A stretch of DNA of 64,000 bases from Stenotrophomonas ginsengisoli (GCF_001431485.1 NZ_LDJM01000010.1:60619-124618); one strand, 5' to 3'. Positions 1 to 8,906 are shown, numbered from the stretch's first letter. The notes: generated by a model not told the origin, from the sequence alone. A program made the numbers and translations.

Positions 1-3000
1 GTACCAGCAAGGCGTTGAGCGAAGCCACAGTCTGCAGCGCATCGAAGGTAACGCCACGGCCGTAGACAGTGGTGGAGACACGCGCCGTGCCTTCATAGCC
101 ATACTCGATAACGCGGCCAAGGCCGTCGGCGTCGCGGCGTACTTCAAAGCGCACGCGGCCAGCGGCATCCAACACGACATACTGCAGCTGGTTCTGGCTA
201 TTGTTGGCAAGCAGCCCGGCCACGGTCGCCACGCTGACAGTGCCCTTGGCCAGATCCTGGCGGCGCTGCGCGCTCAGCTCGATGCGATCGGCGTAGGACA
301 CCGTGCCCACCTGCACGCCGGAGGCATCGTAGCGGCGCTCAAGCACGCTTCCATCGGCGGCGATCTCGTAGCGCACGCGCCCCATGTCGTCCAGCACCTG
401 CCAGCTGGTGGCATCGCGGGCGGGATCCACGCTCAGCGCGGCCAGCACCTCGGCCGGGGTGGTGGCAGCAGTGAGCAGGCCGGCGCCCAGCGCGCCCAGA
501 TTGACCGGGTTGGCGTAGCGGATCTGGCGAACGCTGCGGCCGGCGGCATCGCGGTCGTTGCCGGTGACTGCACCTGCCCCGTTGATGCTCAGGCGCAACT
601 GGCCGTCCTGGTCGTACACGGAGTACTGCTGCAGGTCGCGCGCGTCGTTGGCCGTCAGGCGCGCCTGCACCTGGGCGGCCGTGGTGGCTTCGGGCAGGTC
701 GGCCAGGCTGATGGCGGTTGCATAGCTGCGCTGGGCCACCACGCGGCCATTGCGGTCATACCAGTTGCGGGTGACGCCGCCGGCGGCGTCCACCGTGAAC
801 TGCAGGCGGTTGTCAGCGTCGTACGCGAAACGGGTCATGCGCCCGGCTGCGTCGATGCTGGCCACTACGTTGCCGTTGGCGTCAAAGCGGTACTGGGTGG
901 TCAGGTTGAGGCGACCGGTCCCCGGGTCGACGGTCTGGCTGCTGCGGCGGCCCAGTGCGTCGTAGGTGTAAAGGGTCGTCACCTGCTGGGCGGTGCCCAC
1001 GCCGACGGTGACGCTGAGCTGCTGGCCCGCGGCGTTCCAGGTGTAGCTGGTCTTCAGCGCCAGCCCGTTGGGGTCAACCAGGGTCTCAACCAGCTGGCCG
1101 TTGGCATCGTATCGGCTGCGGGTTTCCACGCCACGGCTGTCGACCATGCTGAGCTGGCGGCCGGCGGCGTCGTAGCGGTAGGTGGTGGTGAGGTTCAGGC
1201 CCTGCGGGTCTACCGTGCGCTGCAGCAGGCGGCCTGCAGCATCGTAGGTATAGGCCACGCGGCGACCGTTGGCATCGGTGCTGCTGGTCAGCAGGCCGCG
1301 CGTATCGAAGTCCTGGGTCTGGCGGCTGCCGTCGGCACCCACCACGGCGGTTTGCTGGCCGCTGGCGTCGTAATCGTAGCGGGTGACGGCACCACGTGCG
1401 TCGGTGACGCTCACGGTTTCACCGTGGGCGTTGTGCTCGGTGCGCAGGGTAATGCCTTCCGGCGAACGCACGCTGACGGTGCGGGCGGCATCGTCATAGA
1501 TATAGGTGGTCACGGCTCCTTCGGCGTCGGTGCTGGTCAGCACGCGGTCGAAGGCATCGTAGGTCTGGGTCTGGCGCTGTTCCACGCCATTGACTGTCTG
1601 CCAGCTGGCAACCTGGCGGCCGTTGCGGTCGTACGACCACTGGCGCACCTGACCACGGGCGTCGGTGCTGCTGATGGCGCGACCGAACGCATCGTAGGTC
1701 CAGCTCTGGCTGGTCTGCAGCGCGCCCTGCCCTGCGATCAGCGTGGTTCGCAGACCGCGCGCGTCGTAGCGGCTTTCGGTCACGCGTTCCAGGCCGCCGC
1801 CCATTTCAATGCGGTCGAAGGTCTGCTCGCCGAAGGCGTTGTAGGCGAAGGTGCGGCGATTGCCGAGGGCATCCACGCTGGTGGTGAGCAGGCCGCGGTT
1901 GTCGTAGGCCATCTGCACGCGCACATCGGTGCCGGCTACGTACTGCAGGGTGTTTATTGCGGCAAGGACGCTGGCGCGGTTTCCCGGCGTGGCCAGGGTC
2001 AGGCGGCCCGTGTAGGTGATGGTATCGATCACCTGACCGAAGACGTCATAGCGGGTTTCGGAAACCTCGCCGGCTCCGTTGGCAATGCCGTTGGCGTCGC
2101 CTACGCCGCGCACGGTGTGGGTGATGCGGCCGGCCGCGTCGTGGAAGTACCAGGTGCGATTGCCCTGGGCATCGATGCTCTCGATGCGGCGACCCACCGC
2201 GTCGTAGACGTGGCGCACGCCGTACTGCGCGTACACGGCATCCAGCTGGGCCTCGGTCATGCCCGGCAGCAGGTGCGTAGCGCCGTTGCCGGAGAGCTCG
2301 CCGATCAGGTTGCCGAGCGCGTCATAGCGCAGGTGGCCTTCACGCACTTCGGTAGTGCCGGCGGCCACGGTGGTGGACACCAGATTGCCCAGGCTGTCGT
2401 ACGCGTAGCGGGTTACCGTGCCTTCCGCATTCACTTCACTGATGGCACGGCCCAGCGCATCGTACGCAATGCGGGTCTCGCGCATGCCGCCATTGGCCAC
2501 GCCGGCCAGCAGGGTCTGCAGCGTTTCGGTGCCGGTGAGGTTGTCCAGCCGGCGCGCGTAACCGCGCGTGGCGCGCACGTTGTTGGTGCTGTCGTAGACC
2601 ACTTCGCTGAGGTAGCCCTCGCTGTCCAGCACGGCCACCAGGCGGTTCAAGCCGTCGTAGAAATTGCGGGTGGTCTGGTCGCGGGCATCGGTGGCCGGGC
2701 GCAGCTCGGCCAAGGTGCCGGCAGCGCGCAGCGTGGTGCTGGCGGGGTTGGCATAGGCCACGCTGCGGATCAGGCGGCCGGTGGCGTCGTACACCATTTC
2801 GGTGAGGTAGCCGCCCGCATCCAGCGTGGCGACCTGGCGGCCGTTGGCATCGAAGAAGTAGCGGGTGGTCCGGGCGGTTGCGGCAGTGCCGGCAGCGTCC
2901 ATGCGCACGCTTTCCACCAGCTGCCCTGCACCGTTATAGCGATACAGCACCTGGTTGCCGTCTGCGTCCAGGCTGCGCACGCGCAGGCCGGCCATGTCGT

Positions 3001-5275
3001 ATTCGTCGCGCAGCACGCGGTCATTTGGGTGTGCTGCGGGTGCGTACTGGGACCACTCGGTGAGGTTCACCGCCCCGTTCTGTACCCAGGTGCGGGTGTC
3101 CAGCGCCACCGCGTGCCGGGTGGTGACGGTGATGTTGCCGAAAGCATCGCGTGCATACGACACCACCGAGCCGGTGGGGCCGACTTCGGCCTGCAGCAGG
3201 CCGCGGTTGTCATAGAAGTAGTAGCTGCGGCCACCGCTGGCGTCTTCACTGGCGCGCAGGCGGCCGAAGCTGTCGTAGTAGTTGCGGCTGGTGCGGCTGA
3301 GCGTGCCGTCCACGCTGGTGGTTGTGACGCTCAGCGTACGGCCGTAGGCGTCGCGCAGTTCAGTACTGACCCGCTTGGTGCCGCCGTCCACGCCTGTGGT
3401 GACGCGCACGTTCATGCCGGAATCAAGGTAGTTCCAAACGCTGTTGGACAGCACCGTGGAGCCGCTGCGGCTCACTTCGGAAAGCAGGCGGCCCAAGCCA
3501 TCGTAGGTGTAGGTAACGGTTTCCTGCACGATGGCACCGGGTGCACCGCGTTCGACCTGCGTGCCCAGCAGACGCCCCTGGGCGTCGTAGGTGTTGTGGC
3601 GGGTGACAGCGGCGGCGTTCTGGATGCCGTTGCCCGCCGCATCCAGATCGGCGTATTCGGTACGGCCGCTGGCGCGACCCCAGGCGTCGTAACGGTAATC
3701 GACGCGGCTGCCGGCACTGCCTGCCTGCGCGGTGGCCCAGCTACTCAGGGCCGCCAGGGTGATCTGGCCATCGAATCGCGTGGCAGCGTAGCTGCGCTCG
3801 GTGGCAATCTGGCCCACGCCATTGCCATCGGCGTGGTAGGCCAGTTCACGCACGTCGCCGGTGGGGCTCACCACGAACCGCAGGCGATCCTGGGCGTCAT
3901 ACACATATACGGTGGTCTGGCCGCCCGTGGGTGCGGAGGCGGTGCCGGCACCGTCGGCATCAAGGCCGGTGAACACGGTTTCGCTGGCGACCTGGTTGTG
4001 TGCGGTGTAAGTGCGCTGCACCGCGCGTGCACTGCCGTCGCTGCCAGCACGTTCCCACTGCCACAGCACATTGCCTTGGCTGTCGTAGCTGAAGTCGGTC
4101 TGGCGCAGGATCTCAGCCCCGCGCAGGGTAGTGACCTGCATGATGTTGCCGTCGGCGTCGTAGCTGTACTGGGTGACGTCACGCAGGCCGTCGCGCGCCG
4201 GCAGCTCCACGCGGGTGAGCTGGCCTTCGCTGTCGAAGGCATAGCTCCAGGTGGCACCTGTCGCGTCGCTGACATCGGTGCGACGGCTGGCGCTGTCGTA
4301 GCGGTAGGTGACGGTCTGGCCGACACCGTCGGCGTCGTTGGCGTTGGTGTCGCCCACGGTAGCGGTGACCACGCGACCCTGCGCGTCGTAACCGAAGCTC
4401 ATCAGCGTGCCGTCGCTCTGGCGCACCATGCTGATGCGCAGGCTGTCGCCGTCGTAGGCGTAGGACGTGCGGTACAGCAGGCCGTCGTTGCCTCCGGCTT
4501 CGTTCCACTCGGCGCGGTCGGCTGCATTGCCCGGGGTCAGGTCGACCAGCGACGAGACGAGGCGACCCAGGCTGTCGTATCTGTAGCTGACCCGGCCGGA
4601 AATCTGGCCCTCGGCTTGGCCGTGCACTTCCACCTGCTGCAGGCGGCCGGCGGCGTCGTAGGTGTAGCGCAGCGCCGCCAGCGAATCGGCGTCGCGCACG
4701 GCGGTAATGCGACCCTGGGTGTCGTAGTCGATGAGCCAAGTGGCGGCGTTGGCTCGGCCGTCAGTGAGCGTCAGCAGGCGGCCGCGCTGCTGGGCATCGT
4801 CATGCGCGGCGTAGGTTTCGGTGACCCGGGTGCTGCCTTCCACATAGGTCCAGCTGGCGCTGCCGGCGGACCAGGTGAGGGTGTCGTGGGCTCCGTCGCC
4901 ACTGGTGGCGCGGTAGGTATTGGGGGCGAGGTAGACGAAGTCCTGGTAGCCACCGTCACCGGTGTGGCGGCGCATGATGCTGCCGGCCTGATTGAAGGTG
5001 CCCTGCAGCAGTTCCACGCGGCGCTCGAAACCGGTAACCCAACCGTCCGCACCCGCCTGGGCGAGGGTGCCCTGGCTGTTGTAGGTACGCACGTTACCGA
5101 TGCTCATGCCGCGGACCAGCAGATGCTCGTCTTGGGACTGGAACACCAGGTTGCCGTTGGCCACGTTCACGTACTGACGGTCGGCACCCTGACCGTTACG
5201 CGCCGACCCTGCGCCAGCACCGGCCAAGCTTGCATTGAACAAGCCCAGACCATTTCCCGTGAACACTGCGACCAT
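1..5275 (-). CDS. Large RHS/YD-repeat protein, 3' end beyond the window
   Basis: The frame is open from an ATG at 5275 to the left edge, so at least 1,758 codons are present and the C-terminus is missing. After a short N-terminal part (MVAVFTGNGLGLFNASLAG...) the protein is an almost unbroken run of YD repeats, with motifs such as YDAAGRL, YDALGRR, YRYDSLG and RYDAVGRRIES. Such repeats form a large beta-cage in RHS, teneurin and Tc-toxin proteins. No signal peptide is visible. Many family members carry a variable C-terminal toxin inside the cage; whether this one does cannot be seen here. It is the last gene of a leftward group with the small protein ending at 5385 and the TPR protein. The family is certain; a toxin role is inference. 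Confidence 0.93.
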   Translation of the reverse strand, partial: MVAVFTGNGLGLFNASLAGAGAGSARNGQGADRQYVNVANGNLVFQSQDEHLLVRGMSIGNVRTYNSQGTLAQAGADGWVTGFERRVELLQGTFNQAGSIMRRHTGDGGYQDFVYLAPNTYRATSGDGAHDTLTWSAGSASWTYVEGSTRVTETYAAHDDAQQRGRLLTLTDGRANAATWLIDYDTQGRITAVRDADSLAALRYTYDAAGRLQQVEVHGQAEGQISGRVSYRYDSLGRLVSSLVDLTPGNAADRAEWNEAGGNDGLLYRTSYAYDGDSLRISMVRQSDGTLMSFGYDAQGRVVTATVGDTNANDADGVGQTVTYRYDSASRRTDVSDATGATWSYAFDSEGQLTRVELPARDGLRDVTQYSYDADGNIMQVTTLRGAEILRQTDFSYDSQGNVLWQWERAGSDGSARAVQRTYTAHNQVASETVFTGLDADGAGTASAPTGGQTTVYVYDAQDRLRFVVSPTGDVRELAYHADGNGVGQIATERSYAATRFDGQITLAALSSWATAQAGSAGSRVDYRYDAWGRASGRTEYADLDAAGNGIQNAAAVTRHNTYDAQGRLLGTQVERGAPGAIVQETVTYTYDGLGRLLSEVSRSGSTVLSNSVWNYLDSGMNVRVTTGVDGGTKRVSTELRDAYGRTLSVTTTSVDGTLSRTSRNYYDSFGRLRASEDASGGRSYYFYDNRGLLQAEVGPTGSVVSYARDAFGNITVTTRHAVALDTRTWVQNGAVNLTEWSQYAPAAHPNDRVLRDEYDMAGLRVRSLDADGNQVLYRYNGAGQLVESVRMDAAGTAATARTTRYFFDANGRQVATLDAGGYLTEMVYDATGRLIRSVAYANPASTTLRAAGTLAELRPATDARDQTTRNFYDGLNRLVAVLDSEGYLSEVVYDSTNNVRATRGYARRLDNLTGTETLQTLLAGVANGGMRETRIAYDALGRAISEVNAEGTVTRYAYDSLGNLVSTTVAAGTTEVREGHLRYDALGNLIGELSGNGATHLLPGMTEAQLDAVYAQYGVRHVYDAVGRRIESIDAQGNRTWYFHDAAGRITHTVRGVGDANGIANGAGEVSETRYDVFGQVIDTITYTGRLTLATPGNRASVLAAINTLQYVAGTDVRVQMAYDNRGLLTTSVDALGNRRTFAYNAFGEQTFDRIEMGGGLERVTESRYDARGLRTTLIAGQGALQTSQSWTYDAFGRAISSTDARGQVRQWSYDRNGRQVASWQTVNGVEQRQTQTYDAFDRVLTSTDAEGAVTTYIYDDAARTVSVRSPEGITLRTEHNAHGETVSVTDARGAVTRYDYDASGQQTAVVGADGSRQTQDFDTRGLLTSSTDANGRRVAYTYDAAGRLLQRTVDPQGLNLTTTYRYDAAGRQLSMVDSRGVETRSRYDANGQLVETLVDPNGLALKTSYTWNAAGQQLSVTVGVGTAQQVTTLYTYDALGRRSSQTVDPGTGRLNLTTQYRFDANGNVVASIDAAGRMTRFAYDADNRLQFTVDAAGGVTRNWYDRNGRVVAQRSYATAISLADLPEATTAAQVQARLTANDARDLQQYSVYDQDGQLRLSINGAGAVTGNDRDAAGRSVRQIRYANPVNLGALGAGLLTAATTPAEVLAALSVDPARDATSWQVLDDMGRVRYEIAADGSVLERRYDASGVQVGTVSYADRIELSAQRRQDLAKGTVSVATVAGLLANNSQNQLQYVVLDAAGRVRFEVRRDADGLGRVIEYGYEGTARVSTTVYGRGVTFDALQTVASLNALLV

Positions 5276-5384
5276 GCCCGAATTCCTTGCGGTTCCAAAG
5301 TGCAGCCCGGAGGAAATCCGGGCCATCTCTAGAAACACTCCAGGGCGGCAGAAAAAAGTTTAGGGGCAATTCACGATTTTTTGA

Positions 5385-5768
5385 TCAGTCCGGCTGCTGC
5401 AGCTGCTGAATCAGCGCGTGGAACTGTGAAACATGCTGTGAATCCTGCTCCAGGGTGGCTTCGACGCTGTCCAGCATGGCCTCCCACTGGCTGTGCTCTC
5501 GAAGGTCGGCCCCAAACTGGGACACCAGCACGGTGCGGATGAGACGGCGGCGGGCGGATTTTAAGGCGACCGGGTCAGTGAGGTCGACCTGACCGGCGAC
5601 CTGTACCAGTTGCGTGCGCAGGGAAGATGTGACCTGTGAGGCCTCTCCGCTGCAGCCGCTGGTCTCCGCACCCGCGTTGCTGGACGTTCGCCGGCGGCTG
5701 CCTTCGGTCAGTTCCGCCTTGAGCAGCGAAACCAGCGCAGTGGCCGAGCCTACTGGTCCTATACTCAT
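5385..5768 (-). CDS. Small hypothetical protein between the TPR and RHS genes
   Basis: A protein of 127 residues with a low-complexity Ser/Thr/Ala-rich first half and a likely helical second half (ALKSARRRLIRTVLVSQFG, then an acidic and Gln-rich tail ending LIQQLQQPD). It has no signal peptide or membrane segment. I do not recognise the family. The ATG at 5768 lies just after the TPR gene's stop; a TTG at 5777 overlapping that stop by 4 bases would add three residues. Both suggest translational coupling. Its place between a TPR protein and a giant RHS protein suggests an accessory or adaptor role in making or exporting the RHS protein, but this rests on gene order only. Confidence 0.75.
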   Translation of the reverse strand: MSIGPVGSATALVSLLKAELTEGSRRRTSSNAGAETSGCSGEASQVTSSLRTQLVQVAGQVDLTDPVALKSARRRLIRTVLVSQFGADLREHSQWEAMLDSVEATLEQDSQHVSQFHALIQQLQQPD

Positions 5769-5773
5769 GACGG

Positions 5774-6364
5774 TCAATGCTGACCGTAACGGCTGAGCAA
5801 CATCGATACCGGCTCCTGCACGGGCGATGCAGCCGGGGCCGACGTGGCACCGACCTGGTCACGCAGGCGCTGCAACCACTGACGCATGTCGTCGGTGACG
5901 GCGGGATTGGACTGCGTGCAAGCCAAACCCTGTACAAGCCCCTGCTCGGTCTGGCCGGCGTTGCCTTGGGTGGCGGCGATGACGGCCGCAGCGTAGTAGC
6001 CCAAGTCCTCCGTGGTTGCGGCTAGCGGCTGCAACACGGTGGCCACGGCATTGGCATCGCCCTTCAGCATGATAAGGCGGCCGAGCTGGAAGCGTGCGGC
6101 GGCGTGCCCTGGGTGGCCCTCCAGCAGGGAGGTCCATGTGGCTTCGGCGCGGCCGAACATTCGCAGCTGGGCGTACTGCGCCCCCAGCAGGTGCAACGCT
6201 TCGGGATGGCCCGGTTGCAGCTTCAGCAGTTGTTTGAGGCACGCCAGTGCTTCAACGTCGCGGCCTTGCTGCATGGCGCCCAGGGCCACGTGGAAGAGTT
6301 CTTCGGCGTCGAGAATGTCCAGCAGCATGGCGGCGATGGCAAGGGTTGGGTGGAGGCGCAGCAT
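5774..6364 (-). CDS. TPR-repeat protein, first gene of the RHS operon
   Basis: A protein of 196 residues with tetratricopeptide repeats from about residue 22 to 110: alternating helices with the typical A/G/A spacing (EELFHVALGAMQQGRDVEAL, then PGHPEALHLLGAQYAQLRM, then HPGHAAARFQLGRLIMLKG). TPRs bind other proteins; secretion chaperones often use them. No export signal is seen, so it is probably cytoplasmic. It stands first in a tightly packed leftward operon with the small protein and the RHS gene. A later in-frame Met at residue 13 is a second possible start. The fold is well supported; a chaperone role for the RHS product is inference from position. Confidence 0.82.
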   Translation of the reverse strand: MLRLHPTLAIAAMLLDILDAEELFHVALGAMQQGRDVEALACLKQLLKLQPGHPEALHLLGAQYAQLRMFGRAEATWTSLLEGHPGHAAARFQLGRLIMLKGDANAVATVLQPLAATTEDLGYYAAAVIAATQGNAGQTEQGLVQGLACTQSNPAVTDDMRQWLQRLRDQVGATSAPAASPVQEPVSMLLSRYGQH

Positions 6365-6490
6365 ACTACCAGTGTGTGCTTGTGACGCTCACGAACGCTT
6401 CGAGGTGGAGCACTTGGCCTGCTGGGAGGGGGGACTAGCCATCCCATTACACACATCTCTACGGGTTCTACCCCGCATGGGCCGATCCAT

Positions 6491-6527
6491 GGGAGTGCGC
6501 CGGGCTGCATCCAGCAGGCGCACTCCC
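6491..6527 (-). terminator. Perfect 11-bp hairpin downstream of the vWA gene remnant
   Basis: GGGAGTGCGCC at 6491-6501 pairs exactly with GGCGCACTCCC at 6517-6527 around a 15-base loop. A similar, less perfect hairpin lies in the same place behind the full vWA gene (17185-17227), so it probably came with the duplicated gene end. There is no clear T-run, so termination is likely but not proven. The rest of 6365-6535 shows no gene and should hold the promoter of the TPR-RHS operon. Confidence 0.5.
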
Positions 6528-6535
6528 AGGGGGGA

Positions 6536-6828
6536 TCAGTTGTGGTGCATCGGCTGATGCTTGCCCACCCGGCCCTGGGCCAGGCGCACCAGCAGCACCG
6601 CCTGGGCACGCTCGCCATTGGCATCGGCCCCGCGTGCGCCCTGCGCGGCCTGGATCACCTTGTCCCAGTTCCAGGCCGGGATGCGCTCACCGCCACGCAG
6701 GTGGTCGGCAAAGCCGGCAATCGCCGCCGCACACTGCAGTGACTGGTTGGGCGTGCGCCGTGCATCGGCGGCCAGCACCGGGCGGGTCAGCAGCTTGCTT
6801 TCGTTTTCGCCCGGCAGCTTGTAACGCG
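6536..6828 (-). pseudogene. C-terminal fragment of a duplicated vWA lipoprotein gene
   Basis: On the minus strand this reads RYKLPGENESKLLTRPVL, then AADARRTPNQSLQ and on to a stop at 6536. It matches the last roughly 95 residues of the full vWA lipoprotein at 17236-18918 (RYKLPGQNDSKLLTRPVL... there) with scattered changes, and the DNA is similar too. The homology stops abruptly near 6828, where IS256-like end sequence starts, so the remaining N-terminal part of the gene is gone. It has no start of its own and should be inactive. A GTG inside it could open an 80-codon frame, but nothing suggests it is used. The copy lies in the same orientation as the full gene, about 10.7 kb away. Confidence 0.85.
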
Positions 6829-6930
6829 AGGATGTCAGGAATTTTGTGTGAGAGGCATATCATGATGCTGCCAAGGAGCATGTATGCCACGCAAGAAGAA
6901 GACGCCGGTGGTCACACCGGCCATTGCGGT
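6829..6930 (+). mobile_element. IS256-family left-end remnant
   Basis: The sequence after the break in the vWA gene contains GTCAGGAATTTTGTGTGAGA, which resembles the terminal repeat of IS256-family elements. It is followed at 6892 by an ATG opening MPRKKKTPVVTPA, like the start of a transposase of that family, and the frame loses sense after about 13 codons. The likely history is that an IS256 element inserted in the duplicated vWA gene and was then cut down by later events. The identification rests on memory of the family's ends and start, so it is moderate. Confidence 0.5.
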
Positions 6931-6956
6931 AAATGTCAAAGTAGTTATCGCCTCGG

Positions 6957-7105
6957 TTACGCGGCTTTCGTCTTTATCGATGCGGCAGTCGCCACGGCAA
7001 CCAGGGCTTCTTTCTCCGGGTTGAGCGTCACTGCTGCCACCGGCGTCCAGTTCCGTGTCGATCTGCTCCAGCGTGCAGGATGCCGGGCACGCGCCTGCTC
7101 ATACA
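6957..7105 (-). pseudogene. C-terminal tail of an IS3-family transposase
   Basis: The minus strand reads VYEQARARHPARWSRSTRN, then WTPVAAVTLNPEKEAL and a stop at 6957. The pattern (H/N)PxRW(S/T)xxTRNWxPVxxVxLNPE is typical of the end of IS3-family OrfB proteins. Nothing upstream (towards 7140) continues the protein: the sequence runs into what looks like the end of an IS30 element. So only about 50 residues survive. It may be the relic of an element that landed inside, or next to, the IS256 remnant. Confidence 0.5.
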
Positions 7106-7153
7106 CCTTAGACTCAACTTCCAAGTGCAACGCCCCCATATCGGGCCGTTGCC

Positions 7154-7467
7154 ATGTCCAGAACCTATCAACACCTGAACCCTGAAGAACGGGTCGTAAT
7201 CATGATCGAGCGCCAGAACGGCAGCAGTTTGCGAGCAATCGGACTGCGCCTTGGGCGTTCGGCAGCCACTGTTTCACGAGAGCTCCGGCGCTGCGATCAC
7301 ACTGCGTACAACGCCAGCCAGGCGGCTCTGAACTAACGCCGGCGCCGCAGCCGTTGCAGACCGATGAAGCGGTTGGTGGCCGGAAGCAGGCTTTATCAAT
7401 ACGTCCACGACCACCTTGTCTACAGGCGCTGGTCACCGCAGCAGATTGCCGCCAAACTCCGCCAAAA
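7154..7467 (+). pseudogene. Truncated IS30-family transposase with an internal stop
   Basis: An ATG at 7154 opens the classic IS30 N-terminal helix-turn-helix (MSRTYQHLNPEERVVIMIER, then RAIGLRLGRSAATVSRELRR). After ...YNASQAALN a TAA at 7334-7336 interrupts it, but the same frame goes on with transposase sequence (SRLYQYVHDHLVYRRWSPQQ, IAAKLRQ) until about 7467, where a tandem AAAAAACCCGGGTC repeat begins. The catalytic DDE part is missing, so the gene is dead. The sequence around 7107-7130 (ACTCAACTTCCAAGTGCAAC) may be the element's left end. Confidence 0.85.
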
Positions 7468-7487
7468 AACCCGGGTCAAAAAACCCG

Positions 7488-7496
7488 GGTCAGAGT
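7488..7496. repeat. Target-site duplication, left copy
   Basis: GGTCAGAGT lies directly left of the IS4 element's end and is repeated directly right of its other end (8848-8856). The duplication could be counted as 10 bases because one more G matches on both sides. Confidence 0.85.
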
Positions 7497-8847
7497 CTTG
7501 GGTTTCCCCACGTTTTCACGGGCGTAGAGACATCTGCTCCAAGACGGCCTGTGGCGGTGATCTGAGATGTTCAAGGCAGCGCGATGCTGGTCCCAGTGGC
7601 CAGCCTCTGGCCAATGCTTCGCGGCCGATACGCAGGGTGGAATACAGCTTTCGGGTGCTTTTGACCGGCCACAACCAGTGGGCGATATCCGTTGCTTCGC
7701 AGGCCATGCCGGCAAGCCAGCTGACGAAGCTGGCCAGGGTGCTGACCAGCAGCAGGATCTGCAGCCGACCACCTTGGCGGGTCAGGCTGTCTTCCAATGC
7801 TTGGCCATAGCGGTGTGATTTCAGGTCACGAAACGCCAGTTCGATCTGCATCCGGCGGGCATAGAGTTTCACCAATTGCCGGGGGCTGGCATTGCTCAGT
7901 TCCGGCGAGGCCACGATCAACCACGGCTCACGCTCGCGGGCGGCGGCTTTCAGGCTCGACGAGGAATGAGACACTTTGCTAGGCGTACGCCGGTTGGCTT
8001 TTTCCCTGCCTTTTCGTGCTTTGGCATAGACCACCAACCGGCAGGCAAGTGGGGCACTGCGGTTGATCAGCATCGATGGCAACTCGTGCGGCGTTGCCGT
8101 GGCCATCGCATGCAGGTGCCTGCTGTCGGCCCATTGCAGTGGGTGATCGGGAACAGTCTGTGGCTTGATGAAGGTGGTGCCACGCAACCGCCCCACCCAA
8201 TGCCAACCCAGCGCTGAAACAGCCCGGAACCAAGGGCTACGGAAGCCGGCATCGGTGACCAGGATCGGCGTTGCCTGCGCCGGCACAAGCTTGTGCAGCT
8301 GCTGTAAAAAGCGTTTCTCAGCGCCCGGTGAACCTTGCTCGCGGCCGGGAAAGACCATGTCCAGCAGGGTCAATGTACGGCCACCGACGGGTATGGCCGC
8401 ACGCAGCAGGCACCAGCTCTTGTCGGGCTTCAAATCCGACCAGTCGATCAGGATGACCGGTTGTGGCCCACGCAGCAGCCAGCGGGCCATGTCCTGCTCG
8501 ATGCCATGGCGTTCACCATGCAGGTGCCGGTTGCCGAGCAGGCGGTCAAAGGCCTTGAGCGGAGCCCGCATGCGCAGGGCGCCAGGCCAGGATCGCGCAA
8601 TGTCACTCAAGGTCAATCGGCGGCCCTGGATCAATGCCTCAACGGCTTGCAGCAGCGCCCGCCGGCGCAGGGCGTGCATGCCGGGTAGTGAGTTGCGCAG
8701 ACACTTCTGCAATACTTGGCTGGCGCGCATGATCGTCAGTCCTTTTTTGGTTTAGTCACCTCCAAGGCTGCGTCATGCGCGCGTCCGTTTCTGCTGTGAT
8801 GATCACAAGTTGTTGATATAAATGGCAAAAACGTGGGGAAACCTCAG
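7497..8847 (-). mobile_element. Complete IS4-family insertion sequence
   Basis: The element is about 1,351 bp. Its left end (CTTGGGTTTCCCCACGTTTT) and the complement of its right end (CTGAGGTTTCCCCACGTTTT) share a 16-base core, GGTTTCCCCACGTTTT, as terminal inverted repeats. A 9-bp direct repeat, GGTCAGAGT, flanks it on both sides, in line with the 9-12 bp duplications known for the IS4 family. Its single transposase gene is open. The intact ends, target duplication and open frame suggest a fairly recent insertion. Removing it restores CCCGGGTCAGAGTGCACATT, a unit found twice more near 10,230-10,322. Confidence 0.88.
7516..8730 (-). CDS. IS4-family transposase
   Basis: A DDE transposase of 404 residues that cuts and pastes the surrounding insertion sequence. 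The first catalytic Asp lies in PVILIDWSDLKPDKSW (near residue 96), the second in PILVTDAGFRSPWF (about residue 160), and the Glu in the YREK signature YARRMQIELAFRDLK (about residue 290), whose spacing Y-2-R-3-E-6-K fits IS4 elements. The N-terminal helical part (LQKCLRNSLPGMHALRRRAL) is typical as well. The gene starts with ATG at 8730 and fills most of the element. It is full length with no internal stop, so it could be active. Confidence 0.92.
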   Translation of the reverse strand: MRASQVLQKCLRNSLPGMHALRRRALLQAVEALIQGRRLTLSDIARSWPGALRMRAPLKAFDRLLGNRHLHGERHGIEQDMARWLLRGPQPVILIDWSDLKPDKSWCLLRAAIPVGGRTLTLLDMVFPGREQGSPGAEKRFLQQLHKLVPAQATPILVTDAGFRSPWFRAVSALGWHWVGRLRGTTFIKPQTVPDHPLQWADSRHLHAMATATPHELPSMLINRSAPLACRLVVYAKARKGREKANRRTPSKVSHSSSSLKAAAREREPWLIVASPELSNASPRQLVKLYARRMQIELAFRDLKSHRYGQALEDSLTRQGGRLQILLLVSTLASFVSWLAGMACEATDIAHWLWPVKSTRKLYSTLRIGREALARGWPLGPASRCLEHLRSPPQAVLEQMSLRP

Positions 8848-8856
8848 GGTCAGAGT
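8848..8856. repeat. Target-site duplication, right copy
   Basis: GGTCAGAGT, the mate of 7488-7496, directly follows the right end of the IS4 element. Confidence 0.85.
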
Positions 8857-8906
8857 GCACATTCACACGGGTTCTGGAATTTATCGTTAGCTCGATAGGG
8901 ACTGCC

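Noticed and set aside
1352..5332. An open frame of 1,326 codons on the plus strand
   Set aside because: It lies exactly opposite the RHS gene. Its product is a Gly/Ala/Val/His-rich string with no fold or motif, as expected opposite YD repeats in high-GC DNA.
6957..7139. A complete small gene starting at an ATG at 7139
   Set aside because: The first residues lie in what looks like the IS30 end, and only the later part resembles a transposase tail, so it is treated as a fragment.
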